This document shows positions 43,426 through 50,791 of a DNA stretch of 64,000 nt, piece after piece; positions within the stretch are counted from its first letter, which is position 1; each line of letters opens with the position of its first letter. The position numbers and the translations under genes are program-made. The notes below the pieces were generated by a model. The model was not told the origin of the DNA and did no database searches. It was given only the letters and a program-made list of their open reading frames with translations. Source of the stretch: Tropicimonas aquimaris (GTDB lineage: Bacteria; Pseudomonadota; Alphaproteobacteria; Rhodobacterales; Rhodobacteraceae); NCBI RefSeq assembly GCF_042676185.1, contig NZ_JBHTJT010000008.1, positions 310,001-374,000 on the forward strand, read 5' to 3'.

Positions 43426-44037
43426 TCAGTTGTTGTTGTTGCAATCCTCGAACGAGCCATCCGAGAGCTCGAACTTGACCTGCCCGGTCAGTCGGGGGCG
43501 CGTGAAGACGACGTTCTCGTAGGTCTGCGCGCCGAGCCCGACGTTGAAGGCCGGCGTGTAGGCCATGAAGGTCTCGGTCATGATCAGCTGGTCCGCCCAC
43601 TGGAAGTAAGGCACGATATCGCCCTTGCCCGCCAGGTCCTCGTCGGTCAGGGGCAGCCGGCCGGTCGTCGCCTTGGACCAGCAGACGGCAAGCTGGCGCG
43701 TGTCGTCGCTGTCGCATCCGTCGGTGCATTCGATGATCGAGACGCGGAGTTGCGTCGGGTAGACGCCGTCGGTCAGGTATTCGTAGACGCTGTCCAGCCC
43801 GTCGAAATAGTCCTGGTCGATGGCATTGAATTCCCTGCTGATCATGTCGGAGATCGTGTAGGTCGCCTTGAGGTTGACCGTCTGCATCCGGAAGGCATCG
43901 AACCACACGAAGGACCCGACGTAGATGTAGCAAAGCGCCGGCAGGATGATCGCCGCCTCGACGGAAAGCGATCCGTCGGCGCGCACCAGGAAGTGGCGGA
44001 GCGGGGCGGTCAGGCGGGATGTCGCGGAACGGAACAT
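43426..44037 (-). CDS. Tad-like pilus/secreted protein (TadE/TadF type)
   Basis: A 203-residue protein with the TadE-like N-terminus: a short basic leader, then DGSLSVEAAIILPALCYIYV (Glu in the pilin-like hydrophobic start). An extracytoplasmic domain follows with paired cysteines (IIECTDGC, QLAVCW), ending in SFEDCNNNN. Minor pseudopilins of this type help assemble Flp pili or form a surface complex. It starts 13 bp after the preceding TadE-like gene. No pilus ATPase, secretin or Flp pilin gene is in the window. Confidence 0.75.
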   Translation of the reverse strand: MFRSATSRLTAPLRHFLVRADGSLSVEAAIILPALCYIYVGSFVWFDAFRMQTVNLKATYTISDMISREFNAIDQDYFDGLDSVYEYLTDGVYPTQLRVSIIECTDGCDSDDTRQLAVCWSKATTGRLPLTDEDLAGKGDIVPYFQWADQLIMTETFMAYTPAFNVGLGAQTYENVVFTRPRLTGQVKFELSDGSFEDCNNNN

Positions 44038-44050
44038 GCGAAAGCTCCCC

Positions 44051-44602
44051 TCAGCTCGGTTCGTTGACGAAGGCTGACATCGAGATCAGCGCGTAATGGT
44101 CGGGGTCGATCCGCTGCAGGTGCAGTCCGAGCCCGGTCAACGGGAAGAGCGGCTGCTGCAGGGCGCATACCCGCACCATCATCAACTCGTGCTCGATCCC
44201 TTCCTCGAATGTCGTGACGGGCTGGATGTTCTGCACCTTGTCGACGCAGGTCGTGGCGTCGGGTAGGGGCGCCCAGGTCGTGGTCGACACCGGGCTCAAC
44301 TCGATCAGCAGGTTGGTCTTGCAATCCGGGAGCACCGCGGCGGTGTCGCAGATGTAATCCTTGAGGTCGTCGTGTTTCGGATCGGACCAGAGGCCGAGGC
44401 GAAGGGTGCGGACGGCGATGTCCGTGGCGCGGTCCAGCATGACCTGGCGAACCATCAGCAGGCCGATCTCGAAGGCCGACATGAAGAGGACCATGAAGAT
44501 GGGAAACAGGATAACAAATTCGATCGAGGCGTTGCCATCCTCTGGCCGCGACCGATGAAGGATCCGTGCCTTCAAGTTACTTACAATCCGCTTCATGCAC
44601 AT
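44051..44602 (-). CDS. TadE-like minor pseudopilin
   Basis: A 183-residue TadE-type protein: RPEDGNASIEFVILFPIFMV, then LFMSAFEIGLLMVRQVMLDR, the classic SIEF membrane start, and an exported domain with cysteines (YICDTAAVLPDCKTNLLIEL, VRVCALQQPLF). Second of the TadE/F pair. A Met two codons downstream is an equal start candidate. Confidence 0.8.
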   Translation of the reverse strand: MCMKRIVSNLKARILHRSRPEDGNASIEFVILFPIFMVLFMSAFEIGLLMVRQVMLDRATDIAVRTLRLGLWSDPKHDDLKDYICDTAAVLPDCKTNLLIELSPVSTTTWAPLPDATTCVDKVQNIQPVTTFEEGIEHELMMVRVCALQQPLFPLTGLGLHLQRIDPDHYALISMSAFVNEPS

Positions 44603-44843
44603 GGCCCCGGTTACAATCTGGGAGCGTCTCCGTGACGGAGCCGCCGGGCAGTTCTATGGCAGGTTCGGCCCCCGGACAGCCTTGCCTTGTCGGAGTGAAG
44701 AAACCTGTCCGACATGGGCTGCCCGCAGCGCCGAAGATCTTGTATTTTAAAGGAACATCAGACCTGTGGCGGAATTGGGGCGGAGGCGGCGCAGAACTGC
44801 GGATTTTGCAATTCTGCGCGACAGTGCCCATGCACGACGCCGA
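44603..44843. terminator. spacer with stem-loop after the second VWA gene
   Basis: The 241-bp gap between genes of the Tad-like cluster. Near its right end GCGCAGAA (44789-44796) pairs with TTCTGCGC (44812-44819), with a partial inner stem TGC/GCA. It lies 25 bp past the VWA gene stop on the minus strand. No T-run follows, so it may act as a processing site or weak terminator. Confidence 0.4.
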
Positions 44844-46481
44844 TCAGTGGGTCAGGCGCAACTGATTGATCTGCAGCGCGATCGCCGCGAAGGCAACCGA
44901 GATGTCCAGGCTCTGGACGTCGTAGAAGTAGGTCTCCGCCGAGGCGCAGTCCGACAGGGTGGCGTCGCCCTGGCCATAGGTGTCCATGCCGATCGTGAAG
45001 ATCGTCACGCCGGCATCCTTGGCGGCCTGACAAATCTCGGAGGTCCGGCTGTTCTTGAGGGTCGAGCCGTAGGATTCGACGATCTGGTCGTAGTAGGTAC
45101 TGGAGCTGCCGCCGATCGCGTCTCGCTTGATGTTCTGGGCGAAGTTGTTGACGGTCATGTCGGCCCAGACTTCCGGCCAGGTCATGTACTTGGCATTGGA
45201 ACCGTCGGGGTAAGTGTACCACTGGTCGCGATCCTCGTGCCAATAGTCGTAGGAACCGGACCGCTCGGGGTAGTGGTAGGTGTAGTCCTTGGAGGAGCTG
45301 TCGTACATCAGCGGCGAGTTTCCGGAGCGATAGCCGTCCTTGATGTCGTACTGGTTGGTGTTCTCGCCGTCCGACATCACCACCATCACCTTCATGGTGT
45401 TGTCCCGGTCGTAGGAGAACGGCTGGCCGCGCAGTTCCTCGTCGGCGATCCCCTTGTCGGCAAGCGCGGTAAGGGCGTCCTGCATGCTCGGATCAAGCAG
45501 GGCGGCGCCCCATTTCACGCCAAGCTCGATGGAGGTCCAGCCATTGGCCTGCATGTCGTCGATACGGCCCTTGAGATACTCAGCATCGGTTGACCACGGC
45601 GTGATGGTGCGGCTGTTCCAGGTGGAGCACACTAGGTCGTTCGAACTCGCCGTCCAGCTGGTGCCGGAGGGGTCGAAATGCGCGGTCTGACGGTAGGTCT
45701 TGGTCTGCGACATCGTGGTCGAGTCGAAGTCGTCCTCGTCGAAGGTGACGCAGTAGGAGCTGCTGTGATCGCCGGTATGCGTGATCGTGTCCATAAGATC
45801 CTTGCCGGCGGTAACCTGGGTGGCGAAGGGGACGATGGAAATCGCGGTGGTGCCGTCGGTGTCGTCCGCATCGCGCGCAACGGCGTCGATGAAGTCCTCG
45901 GCCGCCGGTTTCAGGAGGTTGAGCCGGTAGTCGCTGTTGGAGCCCATGGAGCCGGAGTTGTCGAGCACCAGGACGATCTCGATGTCGGCGAGGGTCTCGT
46001 CCGCGGTTCCGCTGCCCGGAACGGTCAGCGTCTTGATGCCGACCATGTCCATGAACATCGTGTCGATCTCGGCACTCGCATTGGCGGTAACGGAGCGGTG
46101 GTTGATGCCTTGCGTGACGACAACGCTGTCCAGGTGATCGCCGAGCCCCGCCTTGTCGAAGTAATCCTCCACGACCTCTTTCGGAACAAGCGTCTGATCG
46201 AGGTCGGCGGCGGCGAGCACGGCGCGGTCGAGCGTGCTCTGCAACAGGGCGCGGTTGTATTCGAAACGGATCGTGTCCAGCGCCATGCCGATTGCGAGCA
46301 TCATGCAGATCATGATGTAGAGACTGAAGACGATGAGGGATCCATCCTCGTCGCGACGGAAGCCTCCCAGCTTCAAACGCAGGCAGCCCGCCTTGCTGTC
46401 ATGCAAAGAGTGGGCGCCGGGGGCATTTGTCTCGCGGGGGGGCATGGCAACGCGTTTTAGCTGAAAACTCTTACTCGGCAT
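44844..46481 (-). CDS. TadG-like protein with von Willebrand A domain (second copy)
   Basis: A 545-residue protein with a basic leader, a TadG-type transmembrane start (EDGSLIVFSLYIMICMMLAI, then GMALDTIRFEYNRALLQSTL), and a large extracytoplasmic von Willebrand A domain with MIDAS motif DNSGSMG (about residue 174), VVMSDGENTNQ and TIGMDTYGQGDATLSDC. It probably decorates or assembles the Tad pilus or binds surfaces. AGGTGAG precedes the ATG. It is a close paralogue of the gene at 46677-48275, sharing domain order and C-terminal QLRLTN/H. The two arose by tandem duplication. Confidence 0.85.
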   Translation of the reverse strand: MPSKSFQLKRVAMPPRETNAPGAHSLHDSKAGCLRLKLGGFRRDEDGSLIVFSLYIMICMMLAIGMALDTIRFEYNRALLQSTLDRAVLAAADLDQTLVPKEVVEDYFDKAGLGDHLDSVVVTQGINHRSVTANASAEIDTMFMDMVGIKTLTVPGSGTADETLADIEIVLVLDNSGSMGSNSDYRLNLLKPAAEDFIDAVARDADDTDGTTAISIVPFATQVTAGKDLMDTITHTGDHSSSYCVTFDEDDFDSTTMSQTKTYRQTAHFDPSGTSWTASSNDLVCSTWNSRTITPWSTDAEYLKGRIDDMQANGWTSIELGVKWGAALLDPSMQDALTALADKGIADEELRGQPFSYDRDNTMKVMVVMSDGENTNQYDIKDGYRSGNSPLMYDSSSKDYTYHYPERSGSYDYWHEDRDQWYTYPDGSNAKYMTWPEVWADMTVNNFAQNIKRDAIGGSSSTYYDQIVESYGSTLKNSRTSEICQAAKDAGVTIFTIGMDTYGQGDATLSDCASAETYFYDVQSLDISVAFAAIALQINQLRLTH

Positions 46482-46561
46482 TGGCTCACCTGACGGGTTG
46501 AATCCTGAGGACGGCCCATTCTGGAAGCCGCCAAGGTCATTAGGCAGCGCAGGCTGTCAGA

Positions 46562-46596
46562 AATACGGCCCGCGCAAGGCGGGCGCGGGCCGTATT
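46562..46596 (-). terminator. strong hairpin after the first VWA gene
   Basis: AATACGGCCCGCGC (46562-46575) is a perfect 14-bp inverted repeat of GCGCGGGCCGTATT (46583-46596) with a 7-nt loop. It lies about 80 bp past the stop of the VWA gene at 46677 on the minus strand. The following T tract is short. Confidence 0.65.
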
Positions 46597-46676
46597 CTGT
46601 CCGGATTGTGGCGAGTGATTGTTGACGCTGCGGCAGCCTGCCGTTCGCGTAAATCGTCGCTCTGCGGTTCGGGCGC

Positions 46677-48275
46677 CTAGTTGGTCAGGCGGAGCTGGGT
46701 GATGGTCCGGGCGATGGACGCGAAGGCGGTGGAGATATCCGTGGATTCCACGTCGTAGAAATGTGACGCGCTCGAGGCGCAATCGGCCAGCGTGGCGTCG
46801 CCCTGACCATAGGTGTCCATTCCGATCGTGAAGACGATCACGCCCTTCGCCTTGGCGGCGCTGCAGATTTCCGAGGTGCGGGTGTTCTTGGTCCCGGAGG
46901 CGATCGAATCCACGATGTCGTTGTAATAGCTGTTGGCGGTGCCGCCGAGCGCCGCGGACACGATGTCCTGCGTATACTTCTTGACGCCCATGTTCTCCCA
47001 GACCTCGGGCCAGGTCCAGCGCACGGCATCGTTGGCGCTGTTCGGAGTCGATCTCCAACGGTCTTCGCTGACGCGGTAGTACTTGTCGCTGCCGACGCGG
47101 GTCTCATCATAGTAGGTATACCGCGTCCTGCCCGACTCCTCGTAGACGAAAACTGTGGACGGACCCTCGCGATAGGGCGCCCTGATATCATACTGGTTGG
47201 TGTTCTCACCGTCGGACATGACGACAAGGAACTTCTGGGTGGCCCGTCGCGTGTAGTCGAAGGGCTGGCCGCGGAATTCCTCGTTCACGAGCTTCTTGTC
47301 GGCCATGGCCGAGAGCGCGCTGCGGGAGGACGGGTCGAGCAGGGTCAGGCCCCATTTCGTCGCGACCTCGATGGAGGTCCAGCCCTGACCGACCATCGAG
47401 TCGATCTGCGCCTTGAGCGCCCCGGCGTTGTTGGACCAGGGCAGGATCTCGCGGCTCCCGAGCGTGGAGCAGACCCGGCCGGAATCGTAGGGCGGCGTGC
47501 GCGTGCTGCTGGGGTCGAAATGCGCGGTCCGGGCCAGCGTCTGGGTCGTCGGGAGAGACGTCGTCTTGAAGTCCGCATCCTCGAAGGTCACGCAATGCGA
47601 GTAGGCATGTTCGGAGGTAACGCCCGGGTAATGGGACAGAAGCTCCGCTCCGGCGGTGACCTGGGTCGCAAAGGGCACCAGCGAGATCGATATCCGCTTC
47701 TCGTCAGTGTCGGCTTCCAGGATCGTGTCCACGAATTCCTTGGCGGCCGGTTTCAGCAGGTTCATGCGGTAGTTGTTGTTCTGTCCCATCGACCCCGAGT
47801 TGTCGAGAATGAGGGAAATCTCCAGGTCCGTGACGGATTCCTCCGCCGTCCCGCTCGACGGAGCGGCAAGGCTGGTGATGCCGACCATGTCCATGAACAT
47901 CGTCGGGATCATCAGGTTGCTCTGTGTCGAGACGATCTTTTCATTGGTGACATTGGTCACCGTGATCGTGATCGCGTCCTCGTCGATACCGGCGCGCCGG
48001 AAGTGATCCTTTACTACCGCTTCCGGCGAAAGGGTCTGTTCCAGGTCAGCCGCGGCCAGAATGGCTGTGTCGGTCGTGTTCTGAATCTTGATGCGTGCGA
48101 ATTCGGTGCGGACGATGTCGATTGCCATGCCGATGGCAAGCAGCATGCAGATGAGTATGTAGAGCGTGAAAACGATCAGTGCGCCGTCTTCCCGTTGCCC
48201 GAAGGCCCCGACGCGGCGCATGGCGGCACGAGCGCCAAAGTTGCGGCAAGCTGCCGTCTGGGACGAATGCAACAT
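46677..48275 (-). CDS. TadG-like protein with von Willebrand A domain (first copy)
   Basis: A 532-residue paralogue of the following gene: membrane start QREDGALIVFTLYILICMLL, VWA domain with DNSGSMGQN (about residue 156), VVMSDGENTNQYDIR, FTIGMDTYGQGDATLADCAS and C-terminus TQLRLTN. Start ATG at 48275 with TAGGGTG upstream; an in-frame start 15 codons earlier is less likely. A strong hairpin follows the gene, so the two paralogues may be partly separate transcripts. Confidence 0.85.
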   Translation of the reverse strand: MLHSSQTAACRNFGARAAMRRVGAFGQREDGALIVFTLYILICMLLAIGMAIDIVRTEFARIKIQNTTDTAILAAADLEQTLSPEAVVKDHFRRAGIDEDAITITVTNVTNEKIVSTQSNLMIPTMFMDMVGITSLAAPSSGTAEESVTDLEISLILDNSGSMGQNNNYRMNLLKPAAKEFVDTILEADTDEKRISISLVPFATQVTAGAELLSHYPGVTSEHAYSHCVTFEDADFKTTSLPTTQTLARTAHFDPSSTRTPPYDSGRVCSTLGSREILPWSNNAGALKAQIDSMVGQGWTSIEVATKWGLTLLDPSSRSALSAMADKKLVNEEFRGQPFDYTRRATQKFLVVMSDGENTNQYDIRAPYREGPSTVFVYEESGRTRYTYYDETRVGSDKYYRVSEDRWRSTPNSANDAVRWTWPEVWENMGVKKYTQDIVSAALGGTANSYYNDIVDSIASGTKNTRTSEICSAAKAKGVIVFTIGMDTYGQGDATLADCASSASHFYDVESTDISTAFASIARTITQLRLTN

Positions 48276-48740
48276 GAATAACACCCTATACCTCACATCG
48301 ATATGGGCGCCCCCACCCATGGACTACTTTTTGCCATAAAGTCGCCACGCAAGTCACTCGTTTCGCGAAGAATTCACTCCCGGACGTGCGAATGTACCGG
48401 TTTTCCACGAGTTTTTTCGCTGTGATGTCCACCGGCTTGTTTCCGCCCGGGAAATGATCGAGGGCATTCTCATCGACTGTCCCGGACGGGCGCGTTGGGT
48501 CTTGGTCGGGCAACGTGGCTTCGGAATGATTCGCTCCGGGGCGGAAAGGCGCCGGGACGGCGTCGGGATCGGTCGGATGCGGTTGGTGGAGTCCTGCGTG
48601 CTCCACGGGCGCCCATCAGCCGGGGCAGGGTGCTCCCGCCCGTCGTCGACGCATCGCAGATGCGCCTCCTCCCGTTGGGCGTGGCGCGCGCTGACGCGCG
48701 CGCCGGTCGATCTCGCCCACGCCGGTCGGGGCGGGTCGGG
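48276..48740. promoter_or_regulatory. 465-bp upstream region of the Tad-like cluster
   Basis: No gene supported. The part nearest the VWA gene (48300-48440) is relatively AT-rich and is the likely promoter area. The rest is GC-rich with open frames that look like chance. I see no clear operator. Confidence 0.35.
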
Positions 48741-49040
48741 TCACTTCTGTTTCAGGTAATGTCCGGAGACATAGCCCTGGAGGCTGCGTGCTTCCCTCAG
48801 CGAGACCTTGCACCAGGGGGTGCCGCCGATGCGGTCGCACCCGTGGTTGCGGAGGATGGTGCCGTTCGGCAGGCCCACGATGATGCGATAGCCTGTGCCG
48901 GGGCCGCTGCGCAGCTTCAGCATCTCCTCGCCGTTCAGGCCGGACACCTCGACCGTGGTCGCGGCCATGGCCGGTTCCGCGCCGACACCGGTCGCGCATA
49001 CCGCCAGAGCCAGCGCGGCGCCGCGCATTGCATTTGTCAT
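48741..49040 (-). CDS. exported SH3b-domain protein
   Basis: A 99-residue protein with signal peptide (MRGAALALAVCATGVGAEPA, cleaved near AMA-AT) and one bacterial SH3 domain (LNGEEMLKLRSGPGTGYRII, GTPWCKVSLREARSLQGYVS), ending GHYLKQK. Such domains bind peptidoglycan peptides or partners in the periplasm. ATG at 49040 with AGGAGTGAGCAG. Confidence 0.8.
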   Translation of the reverse strand: MTNAMRGAALALAVCATGVGAEPAMAATTVEVSGLNGEEMLKLRSGPGTGYRIIVGLPNGTILRNHGCDRIGGTPWCKVSLREARSLQGYVSGHYLKQK

Positions 49041-49210
49041 CTGCTCACTCCTGCTCATTCTTGATTTGCGCCGATCCTAGCACGCGCCGACGGGCAAGGG
49101 GAGGCGGAGGATCGGCAGAGATGTCGCCCGCAGGCCCCCTGATGTCGCCCGGCAGGATTGCCAAGCGGCAGGACGGTTGCTTTGCTGGAGCGAGGCCAGC
49201 GGGGAGCGGC

Positions 49211-50464
49211 ATGCGCTACAACGCCTTTCAGATCCTGAAGCAGGGGCTTTCGGGCAACCGCGGCTGGCGGCCGGCCTGGCGCAAGCCTGATCCGAAGCCG
49301 GAATATGACGTCGTTATCATCGGCGGCGGCGGGCACGGGCTGGCGACGGCCTATTACCTGGCGGCGGAACACGGGCTGCGCAAAGTCGCGGTGCTGGAGA
49401 AGGGCTATCTCGGGTCCGGGAACGTCGGGCGCAACACCACGATCGTGCGGGCGAACTACGGGCTGCCGGGGAACTCGCAGTTCTACTCGCATTCGCTCCG
49501 CCTCTGGGAGGGGCTGGAGCAGGAGCTGAACTACAACGTGATGCATTCCCAGCGGGGCATCATCAACCTGTTCCACTCCGACGGTCAGCGCGACGCGGCC
49601 GCCCGGCGGGGCAACGCCATGCTCAACCAGGGGGACGACGCGATCCTGCTAGACCGGGCGGAATGCCGGGCGATGCTGCCGTATCTCGACCACGACCAGA
49701 CGCGGTTTCCGATCTATGGCGGGCTCTACCACCCGCGCGGCGGGACGGCGCGGCACGATGCCGTGGCCTGGGGCTACGCCCGCGGAGCCGACCGGCAGGG
49801 CGTCGACCTGATCGAGACCTGCGAGGTGACGGGCATCGACATCGCGGGCGGCAAGGTCACCGGGGTTCAGACGACGCGCGGCGCGATCCGGGCGCGAAAA
49901 GTGGCGATCGTGGTGGCCGGGCGCTCCAGCCAGGTGGCCGCGATGGCCGGGCTGCGCCTGCCGATCGAGAGCCACGTGCTGCAGGCCTTCGTGACGGAGG
50001 GGCTGAAGCCGGTGATCGACCACGTGGTGACCTATGGCATGGGGCATTTCTATATCAGCCAGTCCGACAAGGGCGGTCTCGTCTTTGGCGGCGACCTGGA
50101 TTTCTACCCGTCCTATGCGGCGCGGGGCAACCTGCCGATGGCCGAGCACGTGATGGAGGCCGGGATGACCCTGATGCCGATGCTGGGCCGCGCGCGCGTG
50201 CTGCGCTCCTGGGGCGGGATCATGGACATGTCGCCCGACGGCTCGCCGATCATCGACCACGCGCCGGTGGATGGGCTCTTTCTGAACTGCGGCTGGTGCT
50301 ATGGCGGGTTCAAGGCGGTGCCGGGCTCCGGGCATTGCTTCGCACACCTGATCGCAACCGGGCAACCGCACCCGGCGGCGGCGCGCTACCGGCTCGACAG
50401 GTTCGAGACGGGGCGGGGATTGATGGACGAGGAGGGCACCGGTGCGCAGCACAATCTGCATTGA
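49211..50464 (+). CDS. soxB: sarcosine oxidase subunit beta
   Basis: A 417-residue FAD-dependent subunit of the heterotetrameric sarcosine oxidase, which oxidises N-methylglycine to glycine plus (methylene-)THF. The dinucleotide motif VVIIGGGGHGLATAYYLA is near residue 36, followed by YLGSGNVGRNTTIVRANYGL (covalent-flavin region of SoxB proteins) and GWCYGGFKAVPGSG near the C-terminus. GGGGAGCGGC before ATG. First of soxBDAG. Confidence 0.93.
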   Translation: MRYNAFQILKQGLSGNRGWRPAWRKPDPKPEYDVVIIGGGGHGLATAYYLAAEHGLRKVAVLEKGYLGSGNVGRNTTIVRANYGLPGNSQFYSHSLRLWEGLEQELNYNVMHSQRGIINLFHSDGQRDAAARRGNAMLNQGDDAILLDRAECRAMLPYLDHDQTRFPIYGGLYHPRGGTARHDAVAWGYARGADRQGVDLIETCEVTGIDIAGGKVTGVQTTRGAIRARKVAIVVAGRSSQVAAMAGLRLPIESHVLQAFVTEGLKPVIDHVVTYGMGHFYISQSDKGGLVFGGDLDFYPSYAARGNLPMAEHVMEAGMTLMPMLGRARVLRSWGGIMDMSPDGSPIIDHAPVDGLFLNCGWCYGGFKAVPGSGHCFAHLIATGQPHPAAARYRLDRFETGRGLMDEEGTGAQHNLH

Positions 50465-50524
50465 GGCCATGCGGGCCGCGCTCCCTGGCCTTCCCCGGGG
50501 AGGGGGCGTCATGCCGGAAGGACC

Positions 50525-50791
50525 ATGCTGATCCGCTGTCCCCTCTGCGGCCCGCGCGACCTGCGCGAGTTTTCCCCGCGCGGCGCGGCGGTGACGCTGG
50601 AACGTCCCGACGCCGAGGCGCTGCCGGAGGAATGGCATGCCTATCTCCACCTGCGCGACAACCCCGCCGGACAGAGCCGTGAACTCTGGTGGCATGGCGC
50701 GGGCTGCGGGGCGTGGCTGATCGTGGAGCGGAACACGGTGACCCACGAGGTGATCAGCGTTTTGCTGGTAAACGGGGAGCCCGAGCAATGA
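50525..50791 (+). CDS. soxD: sarcosine oxidase subunit delta
   Basis: An 88-residue zinc-binding subunit: MLIRCPLCGPRDLREFSPRG at the start (CxxC) and ELWWHGAGCGAWLIVERNT, the usual SoxD signature with the later zinc ligands. The stop overlaps the soxA ATG by 4 bp. Confidence 0.93.
   Translation: MLIRCPLCGPRDLREFSPRGAAVTLERPDAEALPEEWHAYLHLRDNPAGQSRELWWHGAGCGAWLIVERNTVTHEVISVLLVNGEPEQ

Noticed and set aside
44372..44635. Short plus-strand frames over the TadE gene
   Set aside because: Shadows of the TadE-like gene, which has the SIEF membrane signature.
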